Translations under genes and position numbers: made by a program
Part shown: positions 45,833 through 55,608 of the stretch, one piece after another
Layout: each line of letters starts with the position of its first letter
Position numbering within the stretch: position 1 is the stretch's first letter
Notes under the pieces: generated by a model
What the model was told of the DNA's origin: nothing
The model's input: only the letters and a program-made list of their open reading frames with translations
Databases searched by the model: none
Assembly: GCA_022539475.1 (NCBI GenBank)
Contig: VCMS01000272.1
Coordinates: 1-64,000 of the forward strand
Reading direction: 5' to 3'
DNA: 64,000 nt
Origin: Gracilaria domingensis
Lineage: Eukaryota > Rhodophyta > Florideophyceae > Gracilariales > Gracilariaceae

Positions 45833-45840
45833 GTAACTTA

Positions 45841-46513
45841 TTTGACCTTTGATGCATCACCGGTTGCTCTTTCTTTGGCATCTCCTGACAGCCTGCTGGC
45901 TCTCAAATATCTTCGGCAGAACATTTCAGTACATCTACCATCTACAGAGACTACTGCCCTTTCAATTATACTTCTGAAATTTTCATTAACTTAATATCTA
46001 TCATAGCAAAATCAGAGATATTTGCTAACTCCAGAACTAGTCTGCAAATGCGTAGCTGTTGTATAATATCGTTAATGAAAGTAATTTCGTAACTACCAAG
46101 TAACAACTTTGACTATCTATTTAATGAGCTAATGGCGAAGTATATCTCATAAAGTCTAGCTCTACCAGCAGAGCGGAAGTAGGCGCAACTCCGACAACTT
46201 CATAGGCTTCGCAGATACTTGGCCCTTGATGTTGCTCATTGGAGGACAACAGGATTTAGTTGTATTGAGCTTTCCATTTAAATTTTACCTTTCATTTCCG
46301 CGACGTTTAGGCCTCTATTGAAGTAGTAAATGGCCCTACCCTTCGGAAAATGTACATGAGACAAGAAATGAGTGCTTCGGGTATTCTCGAGAGTCTGTAT
46401 GCTCTTTATGCCACCTGTTCCTGGTATTCATCGAGATGTTTGTCGGTGGTTTTATACTGGTGGAGCCGAATAATACTTGGGGTTTACCCACGAACAAGCT
46501 CAAAATTGCTGAG
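45841..46513. other. No gene recognised
   Basis: Sequence between the truncated 5' edge of element B and the LTR of element D. Only short frames; no repeat matched within the window. Confidence 0.4.
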
Positions 46514-46759
46514 TGTAACACAGTAGTGTGACCTATGAGCTAGAAGAGTGACCTATAAGCTAGACTAGTGTCTCTTGTAGTTACGCGTGAGGCCTTGCGT
46601 CACTTTCATTAGCGCCTAGCGCTTCAAGCCGCCTTCCACGCGTGCTATAAAAGAAGAGGTACGAATCTGGACTGTGCCTCCTGAGGGGAGGACAGCCGAT
46701 GAGGACCTTACAACTCATCAGTTTCGTCACAAATGTATTCCTCTACCTTCCGTATTACA
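46514..46759 (+). repeat. 5' LTR of element D (246 bp)
   Basis: It begins TGTAACACAGTAG and ends CGTATTACA. It contains GCTATAAAAGAAGAG, a good TATA box, near 46645. The same length and ends are found at 54694-54939. Confidence 0.9.
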
Positions 46760-46760
46760 T

Positions 46761-46770
46761 TTGGTAGCAT
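46761..46770 (+). other. Primer-binding site candidate of element D
   Basis: TTGGTAGCAT starts two bases after the 5' LTR. TGGTAGCA would pair with the 3' end of an initiator methionine tRNA (ending ...TGCTACCA), a usual primer of Gypsy elements. The match is short. Confidence 0.4.
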
Positions 46771-46818
46771 CATTCTTACGTTCCTAGCCGCTGGAACTCA
46801 ACCCTCAACCACGAAGCG

Positions 46819-47790
46819 TTGTTTGGCTCCTCGCAAGCCACCATGCCGCTCGCTTGCCAATCTAAGTTGGGAAGACGAGTAACAACTTCTTCACCTTCTT
46901 CACAGGCAAGTTCATCGCACCACGCTGCTTCTCAGCAGCCATCTCAACCGCATCAGTCGGTCGCACACGCGCTATCTATCGCAGCGACTTCCGCGCAGTC
47001 TAACCCCATTTCTGCCCTCTCAGCCCCCAGTCAGGTTCCTCACTCACAGGCCAACTCAGTCCAACAGATTTCAGGCGGCAATACTGCTGTAGCGGACCCC
47101 TCTCCCGACCTACCCGCATCTCAGCCACCGTCTGTCACCTTGTTGGCAATGATTCAAGATCAACAGCATACAATGGCCATGGTCATCAACCAGCTCCAGA
47201 CCATTCAAAGCAGACTTGAAACACCAGAAATACCACGACAACTTCCACCACCGGCGTCTCTACCGCCTCGAGAAAGCTCCAACGCAGCAATTTCAATCAC
47301 TCAGACGTCCGGTCCTACCACTTCATTACTCCAGGTCTTCAAGTCCTCGAACTTCTCTACATATCATGGGAAGGACAATGAACGCACCTCCATTAAGGTA
47401 AGATCATTCATTTCCATCGTTCGAAAGGTCACCACACTCTGTGCCAACATTTGTCAGTCTCAAAAAGTTCATGTAGCCTCCTGCCTTCTGAAGGATAATG
47501 CAGACAACTGGTTTTCTCGCCTCGCACGCCAGGGCCACTTTTTTTCCTCTCTTGAAGAACTACAGGACGCTATGCTACAGGAGTTTGTACCAGATAACGA
47601 GAAGGGACAAGCGCGAGTCAACCTCATTCGCTTGCGTCTGAACGACGGCTCCCTGGAGACGCACATAACCAAGTTCCGCGAACACGTAGACATTTGCGAC
47701 ACCCCAGTCACAGAGGCTTTTACATTCTTTCATCTGAGTCTTCCGCTTCTCTTCAAGAAGAAGTTTTCCGAACGATTCCGCTCAGTGTAA
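46819..47790 (+). pseudogene. gag of element D
   Basis: A frame with a long Ser/Gln/Pro-rich head, then a retrotransposon gag region (VASCLLKDNADNWFSRLA, LQDAMLQEFVPDNEKGQARV, LRLNDGSLETHITKFREHVD). This is the capsid-type domain of Ty3/Gypsy elements. A downstream block (47986-48300) has a basic Ser/Lys segment and a Cys cluster (CMKCGKAPW) like a gag zinc knuckle. Part of a broken element. Confidence 0.75.
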
Positions 47791-48268
47791 GAGAATTATA
47801 GTCAAACCCACTCATGTCAAATCACATCCGTTTAATTCAAATTCATGTGAGTTCATGTTTGAATTCAAACATGAACTCGTCATTCTTTAGAGTACTTAAG
47901 GTGTTACTCTCTTATCCAAGTACTGAGAGGAGAGCTAACACTCATACATTGTAAACTGAGTTTCATCCAAACGAGAGTCTCCTGCTTGTCCACTCTCTTA
48001 CACTCAGGTTATCCACCTAAAATGGCAGAAGTTTACAACTTCGTCCGCACTGTGCACATTTCGGAGAAGTTGAATGATCACCAGCAATCTTCATCCTCTA
48101 AGTCGAAGAGTTCGAAGGGTAAGGACCGCTCTTCTAAAGGGTCCTCCAGAAAGCCCACTAATCCCGCCCTGATTGGAAAAGAGACCGCATCCGGTTCTTG
48201 GGGTCCTGCCGACATTAAGAAAAACGTCGAGAACAGCATCTACCGTGCAAACGATCGATGTATGAAAT

Positions 48269-50470
48269 GTGGCAAGGCTCCTTGGAGCGATCCCATGCAT
48301 CCATGCCGGAACACCGTGGTCGGTGCGTCGGCACAGAGCAATGGAAGGAACGCTCGAAAAACTAACCCCGCCGCACGGCAGTGCGGCACGTTCCGATGTT
48401 CGCATGGTACCTCGTCTCTCTGCCATCGACGTCGATTCTGTTGGGGAGATGATCTACTCCGGCTCCATCAATGGCCACCCGGTTCCCTTCCACCTGGATC
48501 CGGGTGCATCTCACGCATTCATCTCCCTCAACACTGCACGCTTGTGTAATCTTCCCTTAGAAGCTTCTGACTTTGCTTTCACAGAACTCGGCGATAACTC
48601 CACGGTACCCATCATCTATAAGGTTCACGCGACTGTTGCTATCCGCGACATTATGGTTCCTATTTCGGTCTATGTTATCGAGATGAAGGACAAGGAAGAT
48701 GGGTTGCCCCTTATCACAGTTGGGCGAAAATGGCTTCGAAATGTCAAACCTATCCTAGACTGGTCGTCGTACAGCATAACCATCAAGCGCGCAGATGGTT
48801 CCTCAGTAGAAGTGCTCCCGCGACAACGGTCTACGCGTCGAAGACGTTGTTCAGAACCGGCAATACCTACTCTCACGTTCAAACGTATGCGCCGTCTCGT
48901 CAAACAACGTACGTGCGAACTGTATGCGTTACGACTCCAACCTTTCACGTCCGTCGAATGCGACAAGGAGTTGGCACCAATCGTCGACGAATTCGAGGAC
49001 GTCTTCAAGGAAGAGCTCCCGTTCGAACTGCCACCGCAGCACGAACACGACTTTGAGATCAATCTCAAACCGGATCAGCCACCGCCTGTCCGGCCTGTCA
49101 TCCGCCTATCGCAGGAAGAACTGAATATGCTCCGCAACACACTGGACGAACTTCTGCGCAAAGGCTTTATCCGACCGTCGTCTTAGCCGTTCGGAGCCCC
49201 AGTATTCTTCGTACGCAAGAAATCTGGACAACTACGTCTAGTCTGCGACTACCGCGCTCTCAACCGCATTACCATCCCAGATGCCACCCCTCTACCACTC
49301 ATCGACGAGGCTCTGAATCAAGTCGCAGGCGCCACCATCTTCTCCCAAATTGACTTGGTGGGAGCATACCACCAGATGAGAATCAAAGAAGAGGACTGTC
49401 ACAAAACCGCGATATGGACACGCTTCGGTTCATTCGAGTGGCGCGTATTGTGCTTCGGACTATGAAATGCGCCGGCCGCTTTCTCACGCCTCATCACATC
49501 TGCGCTGCGGCACCTCAACGGCGAGTGTCTGGTTCTCTACATCGATGATATTCTCGTGTACAGCAGGTAAATGGAAGAACACAAGAAGCACCTCCGACAA
49601 GTCCTCTCAGCGCTACGCAAACACCAGCTTTAGGCTAAACTCAGCAAATGCGCTTTTAGGGTCACAGAAGTGGACTTTCTCGGCTTCAAAGTTACCGACA
49701 AGGGCGTATCAACACAGGAGCCTCTTGTCAGCTCTGTCCGAGATTGGCCCGTGCCCACCACTCTGAAACACGTTCAACAGTTCATTGGGTTGGCAAACTT
49801 CTACCGCCGCTTCGTGAGAGGCTACGCTGTGATCTTGCAACCTCTTACGGACTTGCTCCGCTTTCATCAGTTTGAGTGGAAGCCTCTGCAGCAGTCCGCA
49901 TTCAAGGAGATCAAGAACGCTCTAATCTCCGCACCCGTCTCGCGCACCCCGACCCGACGAAGCAGTTTGTTCTCGCTACAGACGCGTCGAAACATGCAGT
50001 TGGTGCTACTTTGTCACAACATGGGCACCCAATTGCTTTCCTCTCACACGGTCTATCGCCAGCAGAGAGCAACTGGGACACTGGCGACCAGGAACTGCTA
50101 GCCGTCATGATTGCACTCCGCGTTTGGGGACAGTACCTTCGAGGACGTCGCTTTCTTCTGCTTACTGACAACGATCCAATTCGTTATCTTCAATCAAAGT
50201 CGAAGCTGGCCGGTTGGCAGTGCCGCTGGCTGGATGAGATACAAGAGCACAGCTTCGACGTGAGGCACCTTCCGGGGAAGAAGAACATCGTCTCTGACGC
50301 GCTGAGTCGTCGACCGGACTACGTTCCCCACCTCCGCTCGCTGAACGCTCAGCTTCCCTGCATCTACGACCGTATCAAAGCGTACTACTGCGAATACAGC
50401 TTAGCGTCTCTCATTCTCGCTAGATGCCCTCCCGCAGGAACATCTTTGGCAGCGTCCCAACACCGCATCT
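48269..50470 (+). pseudogene. Protease, RT and RNase H of element D
   Basis: The protease shows VPFHLDPGASHAFISL. The RT shows GAPVFFVRKKSGQLRLVCDY, ATIFSQIDLVGAYHQM and CLVLYIDDILVYS. RNase H shows ATDASKHAVGATLSQHG, DQELLAVMIALRVW and LLTDNDPIRYL, ending with the DALSRRPDY block. The order is Ty3/Gypsy. Broken in several places; the RNase H part is the best preserved. Sequence stops at the hAT insertion. Confidence 0.85.
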
Positions 50471-50478
50471 CCACAAAC
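50471..50478. repeat. 8-bp target duplication of the hAT element (left copy)
   Basis: CCACAAAC here is repeated exactly at 53317-53324 on the other side of the hAT element. A perfect 8-bp duplication is the hAT signature and indicates a recent insertion into element D. Confidence 0.95.
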
Positions 50479-53316
50479 CAGGGGCGTATTCGTGACTACA
50501 TTTTTAGTGCACCCTGAAGTCAAGAAGTCATGCAAAATTGCCGGTAGTCGACCCTAATGTAGTCAGAATATAGTCACAAGAAATCGGCTTTGTCTTTACT
50601 AGATACATTAAGACATATCTACTGAAGAGTCTTCTAGTACTGTCCTTGCTACCTTTAATGCGATTCTTCGAAACGCAGAAGCACGGGGATGGAGCAAACT
50701 GTTTTGAACATGATGACATCCTTGAACCTCAGAATGCACAAAAGCTCTAATGAGTTCAGTCATCTCCAACGTCCCTGAAAGCAAAGATTGCCTCTGATTG
50801 CCTTCAGTACGACCAAGGTCGCTGAAAAGTCTTTCAGCTGAAGCAGATGATGCTTGAGAGGACAAAGCAGCACGTGCAATCCTGTTGAACGGAACGGGGC
50901 TAATTAAACCAGCTCGTTCGTTTGCGCATTTCCAAAATTGCAAAGCCATGCTTGGCTCTTTTCGACCATTGATCAACAACGAACTCTCCAGTTCCTTGCA
51001 AAACAAACTGAAAACAACCTTCAATTCATCCCCATGGTTTGTCAATGAACTATCGAGTTCAATTGCCTCTCTTACAACAGCACTGCCTACAACAGACCTG
51101 TACTCTTGCTTCGACTCTTCATCGCCATCTAAAAAATCAAAACCACACTCGTTTACATCCAGGAGTGCTGCAATGTGAAAGAGAAGGACGCGTCGTGATT
51201 CTCTTATCGATGGAGGTGGAGTGTAAGAATATTTATTCGGCACGATTTCAAAGTTGTTTTCGGTGCTTTCGTGGCTGTCTGGACTCCAATTGGCAGCATA
51301 ATCGTCTACTTGGTGCCACAATGTACCTAGTCGTGCTTTGACACGCTCTGCTAGAGAAACAGCCAGCATTCTAGCAGAATGTTGAATAAGTTTGATCTGC
51401 CTCGCCTCATCTCGTTCCTTGTCTGCTATAGCAGAGCTCAATCGTACTGGAAGAGCACTACCCTGAGAAGTAGTGTCATCACCATCGCTATCCAGGTTGG
51501 GAAAAAAGCCCTCATCTTGGTCCTCAAAAATACTCATTTCTCCAGCCATTATGTACAGTGTTTCATGCAACTCTCTTAATAAACGAGGTGCTCGAGAAAG
51601 TGTGACTTTTTTGTCGGCTTCAAGCTGTCGAGCTACTCTTCGAACCTCAGCAAGAACCAAGATGTATTCTGCAAGCGTATTCTGTTGCTCGGATGTCAGC
51701 TGAGGAAGAACGTCGCGGCCAATACTCAAATCAGCAGACACAGAGTGTATGTTTGTCATCCTTGTAAAATATGTCAGCATTGCACCAAGTTTAGAGTGCC
51801 AGCGTGTAGGAATATCTCGCTTCAGCTTTTGTACTCGATCACAAGTGACACCGCTATCTAGTTGTTTTTGCAGAAGCAACTGTGATGCCTTCGGATGCTG
51901 GTTGAAATAAGTTGTGACACGATCCACGTGATCCATCATTTTTTGCCATGCAGTTCCTGCCCTGAACACGTCCTTGACAACTAGAGCAAGTGTATGAACC
52001 ACACATCTCACTGATCCTACATAGTTGGTCATCAAATCTACTGCAAGTGCAGTTGCTGCTTCATTATCACTCGTCGCTGAGAAAACATGAATATCATCGC
52101 TGCCTACGATTGGGCTCTGGTCTAACACCTCTTCCATAATGCTCCGCAGTTGTTCTCCATTCTTTGCAGTACTCCCAATATTCAATGTAGATATTGGCAA
52201 GCATCGAAGCTTCCATTCCATATCTACATAGTGCCACGTCATTCCCAGAATTGGAGCGCCAAGAGCAGCGCTCCAGCCATCAACGGTAATACATCCAGTC
52301 ATGACTTCCTTTACAGAGACTTTTAGGATCGAGCAAACAGCTTTGTAGACTTGAAGCAAATAGGAATCGAGAGGTGTTTTGCTGCAAAAGTGCAAACGTC
52401 CGCCGCATACGTCGATGAGACCTTGCAGCAAAGGTGAGCCCATTTTTGCAATCGATGATTCGCTCGCGCAGGCAAATAGAACAGTTCCAACTGTTTGGAA
52501 GAGCTTTGGGTCAACAATACGACCTATGTTTCGAGGACCAACGACTGAAGTACGACAAGATTCCCTTCTCTTGAAAAAACCTGTAATAGGAGGAGTGGCA
52601 TGCTGCTTCCTGTAACGGTTTCGTTCGCGGCGAAGTGCGTTTTTAATTTCTTTAAGGGGAGAAAGCGAGAGGTTCAGCCTTTGTAAATTGTCATGTAACT
52701 GTCGGTGCCTGATTCGGTAGTGTTTGATGATGTTTGACGTGGAGCCGTTTTGATTAATTGCCCCATTGCAGTCGCCAATCATGCATTGAAACGTCGCTTT
52801 TGCACCATTCTTTGAAATACGAGCTGCATGAGTACTCCAAAGCGAGGACTTGCTGGAACTGTTTGTTGACTTCGGTTTACCTCTTCGGCGCATCTGTTGC
52901 TCTTGCTGTCGAAAGAGAAGCTTCTGTGCATTTTGTTGAAGATTGGATCCATTTTGTTGGTTCAAAGCGTCACTATTGCTGTTATCATCTTCTGGAGGTG
53001 TGGGTAAAGACTCTAAAGAACGATTTCGTGTCTGCATTTTGAGTAGAACCGATCTAGAGATGGAATCGTATGAAAGAAAGCGAGTAATGATTACGGATGC
53101 TTTGTAGATCATGGTACTCAGAACTACTGATACGTTGTTCAAAGCCGGCGGCGGCCGAATGAATCTACTTTAGCCCTCTCCAAGATCATCTCACGTCGCA
53201 TGGAGCTGCCGTACGCAATGCTGACTACAGTTATGACTACGAAAAAACTGCTCAAGTCAGTCAGTCAAAGTCAGTGTAAAAATGGCCGTAGTCAGTCAGT
53301 CACGGATACGGGCCTG
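50479..53316 (-). mobile_element. Complete autonomous-looking hAT transposon
   Basis: 2,838 bp. Left end CAGGGGCGTATTCGTGACT; right end, read inwards, CAGGCCCGTATCCGTGACT, differing at three bases. The subterminal region repeats GTCAGTCA words. CCACAAAC duplications flank it. It contains one long transposase gene on the minus strand. The ends resemble the MITEs at 17.5-20.0 kb. It inserted into the Gypsy fossil after that was in place. Confidence 0.93.
50608..53112 (-). CDS. hAT transposase with BED-type zinc finger
   Basis: About 834 residues without interruption, from ATG at 53112 (MIYKASVII); ATG at 53037 (MQTRNRSLESL) is an alternative. A BED-like finger near residues 100-145 has CMIGDC followed by HYRIRH after W and aromatic positions. 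The RNase H-like core has TVDGWSA (first Asp), FSATSDNEAATALAVDL (second Asp) and CVVHTLALVVKD. The C-terminal hAT dimerisation block is ALSSQASSASAERLFSDLGR followed by an R-Q-S-L-L helix. Length and domain order are typical of a whole hAT transposase, and no lesion is visible. It would excise and insert this element, and possibly the related MITEs. Confidence 0.9.
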   Translation of the reverse strand: MIYKASVIITRFLSYDSISRSVLLKMQTRNRSLESLPTPPEDDNSNSDALNQQNGSNLQQNAQKLLFRQQEQQMRRRGKPKSTNSSSKSSLWSTHAARISKNGAKATFQCMIGDCNGAINQNGSTSNIIKHYRIRHRQLHDNLQRLNLSLSPLKEIKNALRRERNRYRKQHATPPITGFFKRRESCRTSVVGPRNIGRIVDPKLFQTVGTVLFACASESSIAKMGSPLLQGLIDVCGGRLHFCSKTPLDSYLLQVYKAVCSILKVSVKEVMTGCITVDGWSAALGAPILGMTWHYVDMEWKLRCLPISTLNIGSTAKNGEQLRSIMEEVLDQSPIVGSDDIHVFSATSDNEAATALAVDLMTNYVGSVRCVVHTLALVVKDVFRAGTAWQKMMDHVDRVTTYFNQHPKASQLLLQKQLDSGVTCDRVQKLKRDIPTRWHSKLGAMLTYFTRMTNIHSVSADLSIGRDVLPQLTSEQQNTLAEYILVLAEVRRVARQLEADKKVTLSRAPRLLRELHETLYIMAGEMSIFEDQDEGFFPNLDSDGDDTTSQGSALPVRLSSAIADKERDEARQIKLIQHSARMLAVSLAERVKARLGTLWHQVDDYAANWSPDSHESTENNFEIVPNKYSYTPPPSIRESRRVLLFHIAALLDVNECGFDFLDGDEESKQEYRSVVGSAVVREAIELDSSLTNHGDELKVVFSLFCKELESSLLINGRKEPSMALQFWKCANERAGLISPVPFNRIARAALSSQASSASAERLFSDLGRTEGNQRQSLLSGTLEMTELIRAFVHSEVQGCHHVQNSLLHPRASAFRRIALKVARTVLEDSSVDMS

Positions 53317-53324
53317 CCACAAAC
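53317..53324. repeat. 8-bp target duplication of the hAT element (right copy)
   Basis: CCACAAAC, identical to 50471-50478. Confidence 0.95.
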
Positions 53325-54640
53325 TTCACTGTGATTAGCGGCCTCATATTCTGGAAATAGGCAGGCTCTCTGCGCATCTATATTCCTACCGGCAGCCTCC
53401 GTGACGGGATCATATCGCATTTTCACGGTATCGGCCACCGAGGAGCGGACAAGACTTACTACTCCGCCTCACGAAGTGGATACTGGCCACACATGTACCG
53501 TGAAATCTTGCGCTTTGTACGGCACTGTAGGAACTGCCAGTCCAACAAATCTTCGCACGACAAGCAGCAAGGCCTATTACAACCGCTTCAAATCCTCAAC
53601 CGGTGCTCGGAGATGGTAAGGTTTGACTTCTTGACGGAATTACCGCAGTCAGAACATAGCTTTGACGCCATCTTGATCATGGTCGACAAGCTTTCCAAGC
53701 AAGCTATTTTCCTTCCGACAACGAAATGCGTCACCGCCGCGGATACTGCGCGACTGTTCTACACTCACCTTATCGCCAGGCATGGCGTCCCGCACACACA
53801 AATCTCTGACCGAGACCCCAAGGTTCGTTCCAGATTTTGGAAGACGTTTATGCAACTACTGAACATCCACTGCAATATCTCGACTGCCGATCACCCCCAG
53901 ACTGACGGGCAGTCTGAGAATCTCATTCCAACTCTCTCCTTCATGTTCCGCTCGTCAATCCAGGCTGCTCCCCCCTGCTGGGACTCTGTTCTTCCTACCT
54001 TGGAGTTCGAATACAACTCTTCTCGGCATTCCAGCACCAGACTCTCTCTCTTTGAAGTCTCTCTGGGATACATCCCTCACACTCCTATCACGCGTACCCT
54101 GGAATACTGCTCCGACCGCTGGCATGCTGCAATCGACTACGTGGAAAAAAGAAAGGCTATGGTTGCACTTGCGCGCGAACAGCTTGCGAACGCTATCTCT
54201 GCGCAGAAGTTTTATGCTCCCAGATCGCGACGCGACATTTCCTTTGAAGAAGGTGAATTAGTGCTTCTACGTGCAGATAACCTTTCTTTGAAGCGTCGCT
54301 CTTCTTTGCCAAAGAAATGGCAACCGCGGTAGATTGGACCCTTCTGGGTACAGAAGCAGCTTGGGCCTGTGACGTATCGCATCGAGCTCCCTCTGACCAT
54401 GCGTCGTGCCCACAACGTGTTTCACGTGGCAAAGCTCCGCCATTTTCGTCACTCCAACAAGGATCCGTTGGACATTTCGATGGGCAACAACGGTTCGATT
54501 AAGCAGAAGGTTGCGTGTATTTTGGGAGGCAAGAAGCCTAACCGCCTCGTCTACTATCTGGTTCAGTTCGTTGGGATACGAAAAACGACGCCGTTTGGCT
54601 TCCGCGCACTGCGTTGCAGAACTGTCACGAAAGAATAATT
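53325..54640 (+). pseudogene. Integrase and C-terminal module of element D
   Basis: His/Cys zinc-binding part (HRGADKTYYS region, CRNCQSNKS), then an integrase core with FDFLTELPQS, ISDRDPKVRSRFWKTFMQLL and STADHPQTDGQSE, and a C-terminal part with FEEGELVLLRADN and AHNVFHVAKLRHF, then a worn chromodomain-like end (VYYLVQFVGI). It continues element D after the hAT insertion. Broken in a few places. Confidence 0.8.
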
Positions 54641-54693
54641 TTTTGTCTAACTACGACCTTGATGAAGACATCTACGGCCAAAAGCGGCGCGAG

Positions 54694-54939
54694 TGTAACA
54701 CAGTAGTGTGACGTATAAGCTAGAAGAGTGATCTATAAGCTAGACTAGTGTTGCTTGTAGTTTCGCGTGTGGCCTTGCGTAACTTCCATTAGCGCCTAGC
54801 GCTTTAGGTTGCGTTTCACGCGTGCTATAAAAGAAGAGTTAGAAATCTGGACTGTGTTTTCTGAGCGGAGTACAGCCGATCACGATCTTACAACTCATCA
54901 ATTTCGTCACAACTGTATTCATTCACCTCTCGTATTACA
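54694..54939 (+). repeat. 3' LTR of element D (246 bp)
   Basis: Same length and ends as the 5' LTR, with the TATA box GCTATAAAAGAAGAG retained. About one base in eight differs by eye. Confidence 0.9.
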
Positions 54940-55069
54940 CTTAAGGTGCGACCACCAAACATGCAGTTGCTGAGGAATTATGAGAGCGAATGAGTAGTGA
55001 GGCGTTGGATAACAAGACTGTGTGTCCGGTTCTCGGCAGCACTGGTTTAATAGTAAAAGAAGCAGATGC

Positions 55070-55089
55070 TTAACCCTTTTGAAACGAAA
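55070..55089 (+). repeat. Left TTAA and 16-bp terminal inverted repeat of piggyBac
   Basis: TTAACCCTTTTGAAACGAAA; the reverse complement stands at 61610-61629. Confidence 0.95.
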
Positions 55090-55090
55090 C

Positions 55091-55118
55091 GCTTATGTCT
55101 GTTCAAACAGACATAAGC
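55091..55118. repeat. piggyBac subterminal palindrome 1
   Basis: GCTTATGTCTGTT and its exact inverse are separated by 2 nt. It stands one base inside the left terminal repeat. Related palindromes are at 55181-55206 and 61581-61604, so it is probably a transposase-binding site. Confidence 0.85.
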
Positions 55119-55180
55119 TGAACCAGCTATTGGGCAACAAGAAATATCATTGGCCTCAGTACGGCCATGTGTTTATCAGG

Positions 55181-55206
55181 TTTATGTCTACCTGCATAGA
55201 CATAAA
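55181..55206. repeat. piggyBac subterminal palindrome 2
   Basis: TTTATGTCTA and its inverse TAGACATAAA are separated by 6 nt; core TTATGTCT shared with the other two. Confidence 0.85.
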
Positions 55207-55608
55207 CTCAGTCGGCGTTGATTGGTCTTTGGTCGGTCAAATGCTCACTCGATCCAATTGAAAAGCGTATAAAAGAACAATACCGCTCCAATAGCATTAG
55301 TGAGAAGCAAAACGACGTTCAATAGGCACAAAGATACTCTCAAGGCCACCAAAATGCACATGCATAAGAACACCAAATTCAAATTCTTTGCTTTAAATAG
55401 ATCTGTGTCTCTGTTTCATGGTTTGCTTTTCATGCCCATGGTTCGAAGAGCCCAAATTCAGCGGCTATCAGCCAAGACCGGGTCTGTATTGAATATAACT
55501 TACGATGAGAAATTGACTTTGAGCGAAAGGTTGCCAAATGAAAGGCAACCGCCAAAAGCGAACGAAAATATCGCTGTGGTGGTGTTGTAGCGACAACATC
55601 CTCCATGA

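Larger units (their letters stand above)
37243..45840 (-). mobile_element. Chromodomain Ty3/Gypsy LTR retroelement fossil (element B)
   Basis: Read on the minus strand: protease-region remnant, reverse transcriptase, RNase H, integrase, linker, chromodomain, then an antisense frame, a polypurine tract and a 3' LTR. The 5' LTR and the expected gag region were not found, so the element is 5'-truncated near 45840. Coding parts are broken in several places, though the RNase H-integrase part is long and open. Family and layout match element A. Confidence 0.85.
46514..54939 (+). mobile_element. Second Ty3/Gypsy LTR retroelement fossil (element D), split by a hAT element
   Basis: Two 246-bp LTRs enclose gag, protease, RT, RNase H and integrase in Ty3/Gypsy order on the plus strand. 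The internal region is interrupted between RNase H and integrase by the hAT element at 50479-53316. By eye the LTRs differ at roughly one base in eight, so it is fairly old, and coding parts are broken in several places. It is a different family from elements A and B: short LTRs and no antisense frame. A clear 5-bp target duplication was not found. Confidence 0.85.

Noticed and set aside
54967-54974. TTGCTGAG repeated at 46506-46513 and 54967-54974 as target duplication of element D
   Set aside because: The right copy lies 27 bp beyond the LTR end and Gypsy duplications are 4-6 bp directly at the ends. It may be coincidence or mark an unclear rearrangement.
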